The position numbers were made by a program, and so were the translations under genes. This document shows, in pieces, positions 30,400 to 42,536 of a stretch of 64,000 nt of DNA. The notes beneath the pieces are model-generated. The model saw only the letters and a program-made list of their open reading frames with translations, ran no database searches and was not told the DNA's origin. The DNA is from Charina bottae (Eukaryota; Chordata; Lepidosauria; Squamata; Charinaidae), in assembly GCA_023362775.1 (NCBI GenBank), contig JALMGJ010000002.1, forward strand, positions 31,401,414 to 31,465,413. Direction: 5' to 3'. Position 1 is the stretch's first letter; each line of letters opens with the position of its first letter.

Positions 30400-31980
30400 A
30401 AGCCTGACTGTAACAGGTCCAGATAATCTGCCTCCTGCAGGACCCTCCTGAGTTGTCAGCCTAGATTTAGGCTTAGAAAGTTAGATTTAGGCTTAGAGGA
30501 TTTGAATTAGAGAGTTAAGGTTAAAAGATTTGGGGTTAGAGTTAGGTTTAGGCTTAGGTTTAAGCAGTAAAGTAATTTATTTTATTAATCAATAAAAAAT
30601 GTTATTGTAGAAAATACTACATCAGCATCTGTTGTTCTCTGCTCAGAGATGGCAGGGCACCATACCCAAAGCCAACTAAGTAAAAACAGCAGGCTTACTC
30701 CAAAATATGCCAAATGCTAACACTCTGACCCAATCCCTTCCCTTCCTTTAATTACTTTGCCTTCTATGTGCCCTAACCGTCTGTTAATGCCTCCCCAGTT
30801 TAACATTGCCCACTTTGTCCTGGTGTGAGGATGTCCCACAAACCATTTCCTGAGCACATGCCTTTGCCTGTGGATCAGTATCTTCCTGATATTTGGCCAG
30901 CCAAAGGATGATTTAAGGGGTACTCTCTGGCTACTTGCACACAGCTGCTTTGCTATGCCCCCTAGTCATTTTTAGAGGAGATGTCCACATGCCACTGCTG
31001 GTGTCTCATTGTCCATCCATAGCTCAGGCAGTCCAAGGATGGGTGTAAAGACTCAGTTCTGGAACTATTGTTTTCCCTCTTATCCCACTTCCAGAAATTG
31101 TATGCAGCAATATAGGGTAAATTAATGGGCATAGGGGAGGTACAAATATGTAGTGTAAAAGTCTGCAGCAAGAGAAACATGAAATAACTGATAGCAAATG
31201 ATAAAAAACTGAAGCTCGGAAGTGTCTCCTGGGGCACCAAGAGCATGGCTGAGATTTCAGACAGGAACTATACTGGGACAAATGTCATCTTAGTATTGTA
31301 GCCACAGCTGGACTGTCTCTGATTATGGAAGCCATGGCAATCTCTCTTCATCATAGCAGCTACATTTAGCATTGAAAGAAAACCACACACAGAGAGACAA
31401 AAACAAGAAGCATAATAATTTTTCCACAAAATTTTCAAATTGGTGGATGCATTCACTGAACCTGTGAGGGGCATTCTGATAAAATGGATGCCTCAAGGGC
31501 TATAGACAATCTAAAAATCCTCCTTCACCAGAAGGCACACTGAGAAGGTTGTCCCCAATCATCTGTGTCTTATGCCAATTCAGATGCTCTTCCCAATCTT
31601 GTCTTCCTTCCCCAACTGGGCATTTCTGGTGCTCGTCAAGAGCACTGGGGGGCTCTTTTCTGTGGCCTAGGTCTGAAAGTCAGTGTATCAATGATGAAGC
31701 ATTAAGGTTTACAGCTGGGGCCCTTAGCCCCCTGGGGTTTCAGAAGGGAATGGGGTTTTGGAAGAATGAATGGGGATTGATAAAGAAAGCAGGACTCAAG
31801 GATTGGTGTCTGTGTGTAGGGGGAAGACAGGGTCATCCCATTAGAGGAGAATAAGATCTTGCCCACCATCATGTTTTTATACTTCCAAGGTGGATGTGGT
31901 TGTGTCACTATGTCGATGTCTTAGAGGAACTGGGTCATAGAAAGTTCTCTATGACTGTGTCATCTTGAAAGGGTAGTACC
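30400..31980. other. 1.6 kb without a supported gene
   Basis: Nothing coding could be supported on either strand. At 30455-30566 there is a degenerate run of TTTAGGCTTAG/TTAGGTTTAGG units. The remainder is unique-looking AT-rich sequence with short frames lacking motifs. Confidence 0.5.
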
Positions 31981-31986
31981 ATAGTG

Positions 31987-32157
31987 CAGAGCTTTCCAAA
32001 CTGTGTGTGGCGACACAAAAGTGTGTCGCCACACACAGTCTGGTGTGTCGCCACACAACCTGGAAGCGCTGATCATCATCAGCGCTTCCGGGTTTTCCCG
32101 CGGCGACACACCAACGGCGGTTGGTGTGTCACTGCGGGAAAACTTTGGAAAGCCCTG
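31987..32157. mobile_element. 171-bp hAT element, close relative of 27856-28033
   Basis: The ends are CAGAGCTTTCCAAACTG and CTTTGGAAAGCCCTG, with flanks CCATAGTG (31979-31986) and TCATAGTG (32158-32165), an 8-bp target duplication with one mismatch. The interior is the same palindromic sequence, with GCGCTTCCGGGTTTTCCCGC. Confidence 0.9.
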
Positions 32158-32642
32158 TCATAGTGAGTCTTTTTTCAGACTGCTGGCCAATCAGATTGGC
32201 CAAAGTTTTTCTTTTTAATTTGGGTATGGAGTGAGGTGTGAAATGATATCAGGACCCACCTCCAGCATGTTTTTATTGTGGCACTTATAATCACCAGAGA
32301 CACACCTGTAGAATTGTGATATATGCACATTGTGGCTAGCAAAGCTAAAAAAATGTGGCCCTGCTGCAACTTGTGTGATGCATGAAGTACCCAAGTGTCA
32401 GCCCCACTAGGAAGACCAGACCATGAAATCTACTCCACAGGTAAGTTAAAACTACTTTTATTGAGACGGGCTATAATAACAGAATCTTTCAATCTGATTT
32501 CATTGTTCCTCCTCCTCCTTCTTAAAGTTCAGTGAATTAGGGCCCTACTTCCAAGTTTTATCTAGATGTTCTGGACTTGGTGTATATTACATTACATTAC
32601 ATTAATATTATACAATAGGTGTTTAATGGAGGTGTATAAATT

Positions 32643-32650
<8 letters not shown>

Positions 32651-32677
<27 letters not shown>

Positions 32678-32681
32678 TAAT
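32651..32681. repeat. (TAA)n microsatellite
   Basis: An array of about ten AAT/TAA units lies just before a LINE 3' segment. Confidence 0.9.
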
Positions 32682-32749
32682 AATAGCTTCTGCATATCTC
32701 TGTCAAAGTCATTTTACTCTCTCCACTGAGGGTCTTCTGAAATCAGATC

Positions 32750-33303
32750 TGGGCAGTGAACTGCCCTGTCCCATGGGAGAAGGTGAGTTGATGCTAATTT
32801 TCTCTGGCAAGTTATTGAGAGACTGCCTTCTCCAAAGAACATCTGCCCGCCCCACACACTATCAAAGGGAGGGGATACTCCAGGTTCCTTCTTTTAAGTC
32901 TTGTCATCTTATGGAAGCTAGGAAGTATGCCTTTCCTGTAGTTGCCCCTGCTCTCTGAAATGATCTCTTCACACACACACACACACAGACACAGACACAC
33001 ACACACACCCCGGTATAGAACAGGCCCCAACTCTCCTTGCCTTTAGAAAAGACCTGAAGACTGGCTTTTTTCTCTTGCATCGGGGATCGGTTGAGATGGA
33101 GTCCCCCCTGTTGTTGTTTTGCTTTGTGCTTGGTTGCCATTTTATATTTTGTATATACATATATCTCTGTTTGTTGCTAGATGGTTTTCTTTGTTTTAAT
33201 TTCTTCTTTTCAATTTATTGAATGTTTATGTTATACCCTAACCAGAGTCACATGGAATTAAAAATCTTGAACATCCCATTTGGGGATGATGGGGTGGAGA
33301 TAT
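32750..33303 (+). mobile_element. CR1/L2-type LINE 3' end
   Basis: The sequence runs from a decayed coding end (GAGAGACTGCCTTCTCC, GAAAAGACCTGAAGACTGGC) to the characteristic terminus ACCAGAGTCAC...GGGATGATGGGGTGGAGATA. It is interrupted by a (CA)n run at 32971-33008. The A/T-rich tail has expanded into the array at 33304-33653. Confidence 0.65.
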
Positions 33304-33653
33304 AAATTGAAAAAATAATAATAAAATAAAATAAAATAAATAAAATAAATAAAATAAATAATAAAATTAAAATAAAATAAAATAAAATAAAATAAAATAA
33401 AATAAAATAAAATAAAATAAAATAAAATAAAATAAAATAAAATAAAATAAATAAAATAAAATAAAATAAAATAAAATAAAATAAAATAAAATAAAATAAA
33501 ATAAAATAATAAAATAAAATAAAATAAAATAAAATAAAATAAATAAAATAAATAAAATAAATAAAATAAATAAAATAAATAAAATAAAATAAAATAAAAT
33601 AATAAAATAAAACAATAAATAAAAAAAAATAAAATAAAAAAATAAAATGATGC
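33304..33653. repeat. (AAAAT)n array, about 350 bp, grown from a LINE tail
   Basis: Mostly perfect AAAAT units with interspersed AAAT units. It begins directly after the LINE end AGATATAAATTG. Open frames of Phe/Tyr/Ile/Leu across it are low-complexity artefacts. Confidence 0.95.
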
Positions 33654-33859
33654 TGACAAACCACAAGGAATGGTGAAATCGGGGAGTCCATGCTGGCAAA
33701 GTAGGAGTCTCTGATGGCACATTGGGCATCTTGAAGGTGATGAGTTTTGGCACAACAAATAAAAGGAAAAATGTGTATTTGCAAAGGAGTATTGCCACAA
33801 ACATGCAAACCTGTTGGGATGAGGACTTTTGCCTCTCCTAATGTCAAGGTCTTCTTTTA

Positions 33860-34330
33860 AGTGACAAGGATTATGCTGTATGTGTTCACCAACCTCCAGC
33901 ACCTTACAGCAGGTCATTGGCACCAACCACCAGAAGAGGACGGAACCAAATGCAATCATAGAAATCTACAAAAACATAGAAGAAAAGGTTGGAAGGGATC
34001 TTTGAAGTCAAATAGTCTAGCCACTATTATAGGGGCTTGGCCCCTGTTTATTAGGTCTGTAATCCTTCTGGTCTTAAGGCTACCTGAGAGAAGTGCTGCA
34101 TGTGGTTCGAGATTGGAAGCTGGAAATACCAGAGAGGAAAACATACTTGGCCTTTATGGCCTGAGAAACAGAAAAGAACTAGGAGAACAACTTATCAGTT
34201 TCTGCCAATCCAACAATTCTTTTCTTATTGATACAGCCTTCAAGCAACCAAAATGACAGAGATGTACATGGACCTCACCAATGGAAGCCGCAGAGATCAA
34301 ACTGATTATATGATTGGTACAAGGGGGTGG
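33860..34330 (+). pseudogene. BovB/RTE-type LINE endonuclease fragment
   Basis: From about 34130 the frame reads ILGLYGLRNRKELGEQLISF and NSFLIDTAFKQPK, then after a stop RCTWTSPMEA and DQTDYMIGT-like text. This is the end of an AP endonuclease of the BovB/RTE type (compare the BovB at 62391-64000). No reverse transcriptase follows. The part before 34060 is not assigned with confidence. Confidence 0.55.
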
Positions 34331-34599
34331 AAGAGGTCAGCTATAACTTTATTTTCACAAATAAAGTCAATGGGGCAGCTGGCAGGAAGTTACAACTCTG
34401 GGCAGTACACAAGCAGGCGGGCGGGTAGGTGAATGCAAATGAGTGAAGCAGGGCAGGGGGGTTGCTACAACGAATGTGTATGGCCTGGTGAGGGAGTGGT
34501 GCAGTGCCACATGAGTGCATGAAGGCTGGGAAGAGGATGCTGCAAGGAGGCACAAGTGCAGCTTGGGAGGAAAGGGGGGGTTCAGCCTCTGCACGCAAT

Positions 34600-34634
34600 A
34601 TGGAATATGAGATCCCACGGATCTCATACTCCAT
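34600..34634. repeat. 35-bp near-perfect palindrome
   Basis: The 16-nt arms ATGGAATATGAGATCC and GGATCTCATACTCCAT differ at one position, around a 3-nt centre. No function is assigned. Confidence 0.75.
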
Positions 34635-35060
34635 AGCAAAGCTCCCTGGGACAAATGGTGGTGGGATCGACTTGCACCTTCCCTGCTGACTTCCCTACTG
34701 ACTTTGGTTGTAGGAAGCCGGCAGGGAAGGTTGAAAATGGTGACACATCACCACAGGATGCTGCAACTGTCATAAGTGTGATCCAGTTGCCATGCACCCA
34801 AATCATGAATATGTGACTACATCGGTGATGGGATTCCAAAACTTTGTGGACCAGTCATAAGTAGAATTAATTCAGAACCATTGTAACATTGAACAGCCGC
34901 TGAATGAGTGGTCATTAACTGAGGACTACCCGTACTTAGCCATTGTAATTTAGAACTCACATGGATGAAGAAAGATCGTTTAGAACACCTAAAAAGGAGA
35001 TTACTTCCAAGGCATGTTATTTTATAATAAAAGTAAGCTATACAAAAAGAGGTTCTAAAA

Positions 35061-35926
35061 TCATGAGCCTTCATTGTTTTTCATCATTAGATGCTCCTTG
35101 GTGTTCATGTCAGGCCTCAGAATAATGATGTAGCTTTTGGGGATAAAAATGCAGCCCAGCAAGCCCAGGCTGGAGGCCAGGATGGAGAAGATCTGCACAG
35201 CCACCATGAATTTCCCTTTGGTGCTCAGATAGGTGGGGACAAAGGAGACCCAAACGCTGCAGAAAACCAACATGCTGAAGGTGATCCACTTGGCTTCATT
35301 GAAGGTCCCTGGCAGCTTTCTGGCAAGAAAAGCCACCAAGAAGCATATGGCAGCCAAAATCCCCATGTAGCCAAGGGCAGTGTAGAACATGGTGACTGAG
35401 CCTTCATTGCATTGAAGCAGGATGTGTCCTGGTTGAGAATGCATGTTGGATTCTGGGAATGGGGGAGAGATTCTCAGCCAGATGATACATATGCCCACTT
35501 GAATACCAGAAGAGGATAAGACAATTGAGTTGGCCAGACTCTTCCCCAACCATTTCCTCAACCTGCTGCCTGGCTTTGTGGCCAGGAAGGCCACCACCAC
35601 CATGACAGTCTTGGCCAGCAAGGAAGACACGGCAACTGAGAAAACAACACTGAAAGTGGTTTGTTGAAGAAAACAGGTCACTTTTTTGGGATGACCAATG
35701 AAGAGAAGGGAGGTCAAGAAAGAAAGCAGGAGGGAGAGCAGGAGAATGTAGGTGAGGTCCCGGTTGTTGGCTTTGACGATTGGAGTTTTTCGGTATCTAA
35801 TGAAGATTCCCAAAACAAAGCCAGTGGTTAGAGACAAAGATAAAAAGGTTATAACTTTGGGGACACATTGATCTCGCTTCTCATTGGAATGCTGGTCATC
35901 TGGACACTTGCTGCAATGGGCTGCAT
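35061..35926 (-). CDS. V2R exon 6: seven-transmembrane domain and C-terminus
   Basis: The acceptor is TTCAG. It starts with the last linker cysteines ([20 protein letters not shown]), then the seven-helix class C domain: [20 protein letters not shown] (TM2), [19 protein letters not shown] loop, [17 protein letters not shown] (TM5), [20 protein letters not shown] (TM6), [19 protein letters not shown] (TM7). Between FLS and TPIVKANN only 17 residues are present before the Thr-Pro, where I expect about 32, so TM1 and its lead-in are shortened in frame. It ends with a short hydrophilic tail and TGA. Confidence 0.93.
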
Positions 35927-38040
35927 CTGAAAAACTGTTGGTAGTACGTATCTGTTTCTGCAGCTGCAGGATCATGAAAAGTGCAGTGTAAATCAATTAC
36001 TAACCCATCATCTTGGTGAGCAGCCCTCCAGTGTGCACTGTATCAATTAACCAGGTGGTCAGGCTTGATTATTTTTGCTTTGAGTCTTGTGTTGATTCCA
36101 TACTATTACAAGACATAACATATTATTTTAAAAGTGATAAGGTGAAAGAGGTTATTGGGAGTGGTGGAGAAGACATTCAAAAATACTTTCCCACTGTATT
36201 TGGTTAAGGCCTGTGTTGGAGGGTGAAAAAATATATTCATGAAGGATAAATAGACTATGAGTAATAGTGAGGAAGAGCTCTGGATAATGCAGCTGAATAT
36301 AACCTGAAAGGTGAAAGAATAGTGTACCATTGTTTTTTGAATCCTTCCAGAGGTGTCATGTGGGCACAGTTTTGGAACTTTGGAATTAAAGAACTTAATT
36401 GCTGTTGGGACACAGTTGTTGCCTTGTTGCCTTGCCTTTTTGATAGTGGCAAGGGATGCTGTTTGGGCTCTTATATTAAATTCCCTCACTTGATTGTTCC
36501 AGCAAGTGGAATAAAGTTGTTGAATGTGTGGGCTGAAATTCTATTGATTTGAATCTTTCCTGTCCAATTTAAGTCAAATAATGTTTTTGTTGTCACTCCA
36601 TCTTCATTATGAAGTGTGGTTCTTGGAACTCCCTGTCTGCCCTGTGGCTGGAAAGGAACCCAGGGTGGAGATCATTTGCCCACTAGGGAGACCCAAATCA
36701 CGACGACATTCACATGTCCAAGTAGGAATTCAATATCTCTGCTCAGAAATATTCATAGGACCCAACTTTAATTAGAAATAATCATCATTTTTTTAAAGGC
36801 TGAAGAACAATGAGATCATCAGCTCTCACAAGACTTGTCTTCTTTCCTGAAGCCAGGCAAGAAGAAAAATCGAGGAATTTCAGCTACCTTTCATTATTTA
36901 TTTTATTGGCCACATCATCACACAACATTGGTTCATGATACCCAATTCTTGAAAAGTTTGTGCACCCGTTCAAGAAATTCAATTTTAATTGCTTTGTGGA
37001 ATTATGAAAGAAATGGTGCTAGTCATTAGGTCTACAAATAGGAGAAAAGAAAACACCTTTAAAAAGTGTTGCCCAGGAAAGCAAGAGTGAATTCTGATTG
37101 CATCCTCCATTTCTCTCTCATCTCCAGAGCCACCTACCTTCTTGTACAGAGATTGTTCCTTCCATACACAGAGAACAGTCGTAGCAGCAAACTGGTGCTC
37201 CGTTTCTCATGATCTTGGCATATCCTGGGGAACAACTTTCTGTACATCTAGAAGAAGGCACCATCTAAACATGCAAATAAAGGTCAGCCAGGGCAATATA
37301 GGAATTAGAGGGGTTTATTTCAATGAACTTGTTTCAGGAAGCAAAGGAGCACATTGAGCAAAATTAACCAAGGAGTTGTGGCATAGCAGTTACGCATAGG
37401 TACACCCATCTTCCTTCCTTTGTTACTGTAGGAGGTGCAATCTAATATTGACCTTTATGGAAAAGGACTCTGTGCACAAGTCACAAATGAAAAGCCATTC
37501 TCTTTCTCTATCAATCTCCATTGTAAATCCAGAAACATTCCCTTTGTCTTATTCTCCATTCCGAAGGAAAGTGGTTCCTTCGCAGAAGGTGTTACTTCTT
37601 AGTGCATGTGTGGGAATTCTGTTTCTTGTATTTTCTCCTTGCTTTGGCAGGGAACCTCCCAAATCTGGGTTTCCTTGTCTCTGCAAGGGTCTCTTTGTTT
37701 CTCTATTGCCTGCTCTTATAGTTGAACATTGTATCAAGTAAATGACTTTTTTCAATGGCCCTCATTTCCCCAACCACATTCTCAACTTAACTTCCTTCTC
37801 TTATGGAATTCCGTGGGCTACTCTCTTGAACCTCTGGCGTTTTTTTTAATTAAAAATAAGATTGATTATTAATTATAATCAAAAGCTGGCTGGGTGGCTT
37901 TGGGCCAGTCCCTGTCTCTCAGGCCAACTAACCCCAACTCACCCCACAGAGATGCTGTTGTGGGGAAAATAGGAGGAGAAACGGGTATTAGGTATGTTTG
38001 CCGTTTTGACTTATTTATAAAAATAATAAAGGCGGGATGA

Positions 38041-38083
<43 letters not shown>

Positions 38084-41000
38084 AGGTATCATGTTCCAGT
38101 TTAGTGTGTAGACTGTAAAGGCCCCAACAGAATTGGTGGTGTAGAAGATTCGAGTTTGTGATAAACTAGTGGAAAAACATCTAAAGAAACATGATATTAT
38201 TTCTGAGGATAAAAGTTTACCAATTGAAGAGAATATTTGTAGCTCAGGGTTGAACTGGGGAGTCCTTGGTGCTCTCTCAGCCTTGTTGTTTTCATGCAGA
38301 CATTTCATTGCCAGACTAGGCAACACTTTTCACACTGAAGATGTTGCCTAGCCTGGCAATGAAATGTCTGCATGAAAACAAGGCACAGAGAGCACCAAGA
38401 ACTCTCCAGATAAAAGTTTGCATATGAAAAGGTAAACATTTGGGTCTCGAAGATACGGTGACCCATTTACAGGGCCGGTCGGAAGTGTTTGCTGAGCATC
38501 TGCAGGACAAAATTGCTCAGATTCATTCTAAGTTAAACTCTAAGCGTGAGGCACAATCTGGGGAGATGCCAGAGGTATGTACTTACCCTGTTATCTGGGA
38601 ACAGTTTGACCCTGTTGAGCCTGATGAAGTAGACAGAGTCCTCCGGATTGTAAACGCCACCACATGCCATCTAGACCCGTGTCCCTCCTGGCTGGTCAAA
38701 TCAGCCCAGGAGGTCACATGTGGTTGGGTCCAGGCGATGATTAATACATCTTTGGGGGAGGGGGTGTTTCCAACGGTCTTCAAGAAGGCCTTGGTGCACT
38801 CCCTCCTCAATAAGCCTTCCCTGGACCCTACTGTTTTAAACAACTTTTGTCCTGTCTCCCACCTTTCCTTTTTGGGGAAGGTGGTTGAGAAGGTGGTGGC
38901 GCTGCAACTTCAGAGGATTCTGGATGAAATGGATTATCTAGACCCCTTTCAGTCAGGTTTCAGGCCGGGATATGGGACAGAGACTGCATTGGTTGCACTT
39001 ATGGATGATCTTTGGCGGGAGCGAGATGGAGGGAGTGCATCCATTCTCGCTCTCTTGGACCTCTCAGCGGCTTTTGATACCGTCTACCACGGTATCCTTT
39101 TGGGGCGGCTCAGGGAATTGGGGGTGGGCGGCGTTGTTTTGCGCTGGTTCACCTCCTTTCTCCAGGACCATTCCCAATCGGTGGTGATAGGAGAGGAGAG
39201 ATCTGACCCTCATCCCCTCTTGTGTGGGGTGCCGCAGGGTTCGGTTCTCTCTCCTCTCCTATTTAACATCTATATGCATCCGCTGGGTAAGATCATCCGT
39301 CACCATGGGATGAGGTATCACCAGTACACTGATGATACCCAGCTATACATCTCCATCCCGGGTGAAGTAAGTGATGCGGTGACTGCCCTCTCGGTGCCTG
39401 GGGGCTGTGGGGGTCTGGATGGGGAACAACAGGCTTTGACTGAACCCTGGTAAGACGGAGTGGCTATGGGTTAATGGTTCCTCTGTATCCGGGAAACTGT
39501 CATCTTTAGTCCTGGATGGGGCCGCACTACCCCAGACAGACCCGGTGCATAATCTGAGGGTTCTTCTGGACTCACGACTCCTGCTCAAAGAGCAGGTGGC
39601 CAGAAGGGCCTTTGCGCAACTTCATGTTGTGCACCAGTTACGCCCTTTCCTGGATCAAGAAGCCCTCTGAACAGTCACTCATGCCCTGGTCATCTCCCAT
39701 ATAGACTATTGCAATGCGCTCTACATGGGGCTACCCTTGAAGAGTATCCAGAAGCTTCAGCTGGTCCAGAATGCGGCTGCACGGATAGTTCTGGGTGCTT
39801 TGAGATCAGCACATGTAACACCACTACTCCGTGAGCTGCATTGGGTGCCAGTTTGCTTCCAGATTCAATTCAACGTGTTGGTTATCACCTTTAAAGCCCT
39901 ACATGGCATGGGACCAGGGTATCTGAGGGACTGTCTTCTCCCGACCACATCTACCCACCCCACCTGATCATGCAGGGAGGGCATGCTTTGGATCCCCTCT
40001 GTAAAAGAATTCCATCTAGCGGGATCCAGGAGGCGTGCCTTCTCGGCAATAGCACCAGCCCTTTGGAATAACTTGCCCCTTGAGGTGAGACTGGCACCCT
40101 CGCTCCTGGCCTTTAGGAAGTCCTTGAAGACCTGGCTCTGCCGCCGTGCCTGGAGTGAAGGAAATGATAGTTCCTCCTGGGGGTGGTTGGCTTAGTGGTT
40201 TCCCTCCTGTTAAGAACAGTCCATCTTTTGGATTTTTTATTTTTTATTTTTATAGTAGTTTTAAATGTATAGGTTTTATCTTTTATATTGTGATTGTAAA
40301 CCGCCCAGAGTCTACCGCGGTAGAGATGGGCGGGGATAAATCCAAATAATAAATAAATAAATAAACAGAAGACCAAAACCGAAGAAGCATCAGCTACCTT
40401 GTTAAATGATGTTGGCCATAGGATGGCACTCTGATTGATGGAGACCTTGACTTTGGAGGATGATCCTCTTTCTACACTCCCAAATTTCACCCCAGCTTCA
40501 GACTTGTTGGGAGACATTGTCCAGTGCATGATATCAAAGTCAGCCACAAGAACTCCATTTTCATCTAAATAAACAACATCCCTTGAAATATTCTGAACTT
40601 GGAAGTTTCTCAGGAACAGATGAAGCTGCAAAGACATAGAAAATCACATGTGCAGCTTCAGAAGGAAGCATGAGATCCACCTTTGGGCATTGTAGGTGGT
40701 TTTGATGGAGCAAAAGAGAGGAGGAAATCAGAAGAGATAAAGGACAGAGTGAACTTCTTTGGGAAGGAGAATAGACCCCCCAACCTGGGAATATAGAGAT
40801 TAGTGCTAGAGAAATAGGGAGGTAGAGAGGGTAGCAATGGAGAACTATGGAAGGCTAATGATTCAACAATTTAGGTGTATAGTTGGAGTAGGCATAGAGG
40901 GCTAATGATTTAACAATTTACATAGGTGTATAGTTGGAATAGTTATAGAATAGAAGTATTGCAATTGAAGATAGACTGTGTAAAAACAGTCTAGAACTAA

Positions 41001-42493
41001 GAACATTGGCTTAGGAATAGAGTATCTGGACCAATACATACATCAATAGAAATACAAGAGTATTAGTGAAGCTAAAACCAGATTGCAAAATTAGATAAGA
41101 GCTACAAGATGTAAGGTATAGATATAGATAGAACCCAAGCAATAAAGTAATGCTATATCAGCCAGTTTGGTGTAGTGGTTACGGCTTGAAACCCGGACAC
41201 CATGAGTTCTAGTCCCTGCTCAGGCATTAAGCAAGCTGGGTGTCCTTGGGCCAGTCCCTCTCCCTCAGTCCCAAGAAGACGCAAGAAAGGTCAAACCACT
41301 TCCAAATTCTTGCCAAGAAAATTGCAGGGACATATTTTGTGTAATAAACTTAGTCCCAGCTAAATCAGGGAGCTTTTAGAAAATTAAAATACTTAGTTGC
41401 CAGTGCTTGTTTTTTCTTTGTGGAGTCTGGGGTAAATCTGATTGACAGTGGTACAAATGAAGCTTGGACAAACCCTACAGCATGAAATCCTCTCATGTTC
41501 CCTATTGCTTAAAAGGTTTGCCCAATCTAACTGGTCCTTATATTACTTATAATACTTACACCCTTAGCACTGATTGTGCTCTGTGCCAGAGGTTCTATGG
41601 CACTATTAGTTACCCCAAAATCTGAAGCAGGATAAGAATAGTTGAAATGCTTGTGCTGAAGTCTCTAAATCTCATTTTCCTATTTATGCTGCATGGGATG
41701 TACCATCAACAGATAGCTGAAGTGGCTGACCTTGGGAAATCCTACCAGTGGCTGGAAAGGGCTTAACTAAAAGACAGCTCTGAGGCACTGATCATAGCAG
41801 CACAAGAACAGGGACTAAGCACTAGATCCATAGAATGGATGGTGCGATCTATATGGGGCTACCCTTGAAGAGTATCTAGAAGCTTCAACTGGACCAGAAC
41901 GTAGTGGAGTGGTCAATTATTGGTGCCCCAAGATCAGCACATGTGATGCCACTATTACGCGAGCTGCACTTTGTGCCAGTTTGCTTCCAGGTCCAATTCA
42001 AGGTGTTGGTTATTACCTTTAAAGCCCTACATGGCATGGGTCCGGGCTACCTGAGGGACCGTCTCATCCCTATGACATCGATCCACCCCAACCAATCATG
42101 CAGAGAGGGCAGGTTATGGACCCCATCCATGAGAGAATTTCACTTGGTGGGGTCCAGGAAGCGGGCCTTGTCTGCTGTGGCTCCCGCCCTCTGGAACACT
42201 CTACCCCCGGAGGTGAGGCAAGCTTCCTTCTGTAGAAAATTGAAGACACTCTGCCACCTCGCTTGGGGTGGGAAGATGAATAGCCATACTTGGGGGTGGC
42301 TAGTGCCGTAGAGCCCTCCTCACTGTGTTAGACATCTTGCACCACTTGGATTTTATATTTCTTTTTGTTTTGTATTTAGGTCTGGAAATTGTATCAAAGT
42401 TTAGTATATTTATTGTTTTAATATTGCTTTTATTGTAAACCACCCAGAGTCCCTCTTTTTGGGGGAGATGTGTGGTGGCACAAATCTGAAAAA

Positions 42494-42536
<43 letters not shown>

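Noticed and set aside
30962..31281. Minus-strand hydrophobic frames as a possible receptor exon
   Set aside because: Hydrophobic residues without V2R or other family motifs and no splice support.
32812..33160. Cys/Val-rich frames on the minus strand
   Set aside because: They are the (CA)n repeat at 32971-33008 translated.
33248..33959. Long open frames of Phe/Tyr/Ile/Leu over 33304-33653
   Set aside because: They are translations of the (AAAAT)n array, which lacks stops in some frames; the same artefact occurs at 63198-63605.
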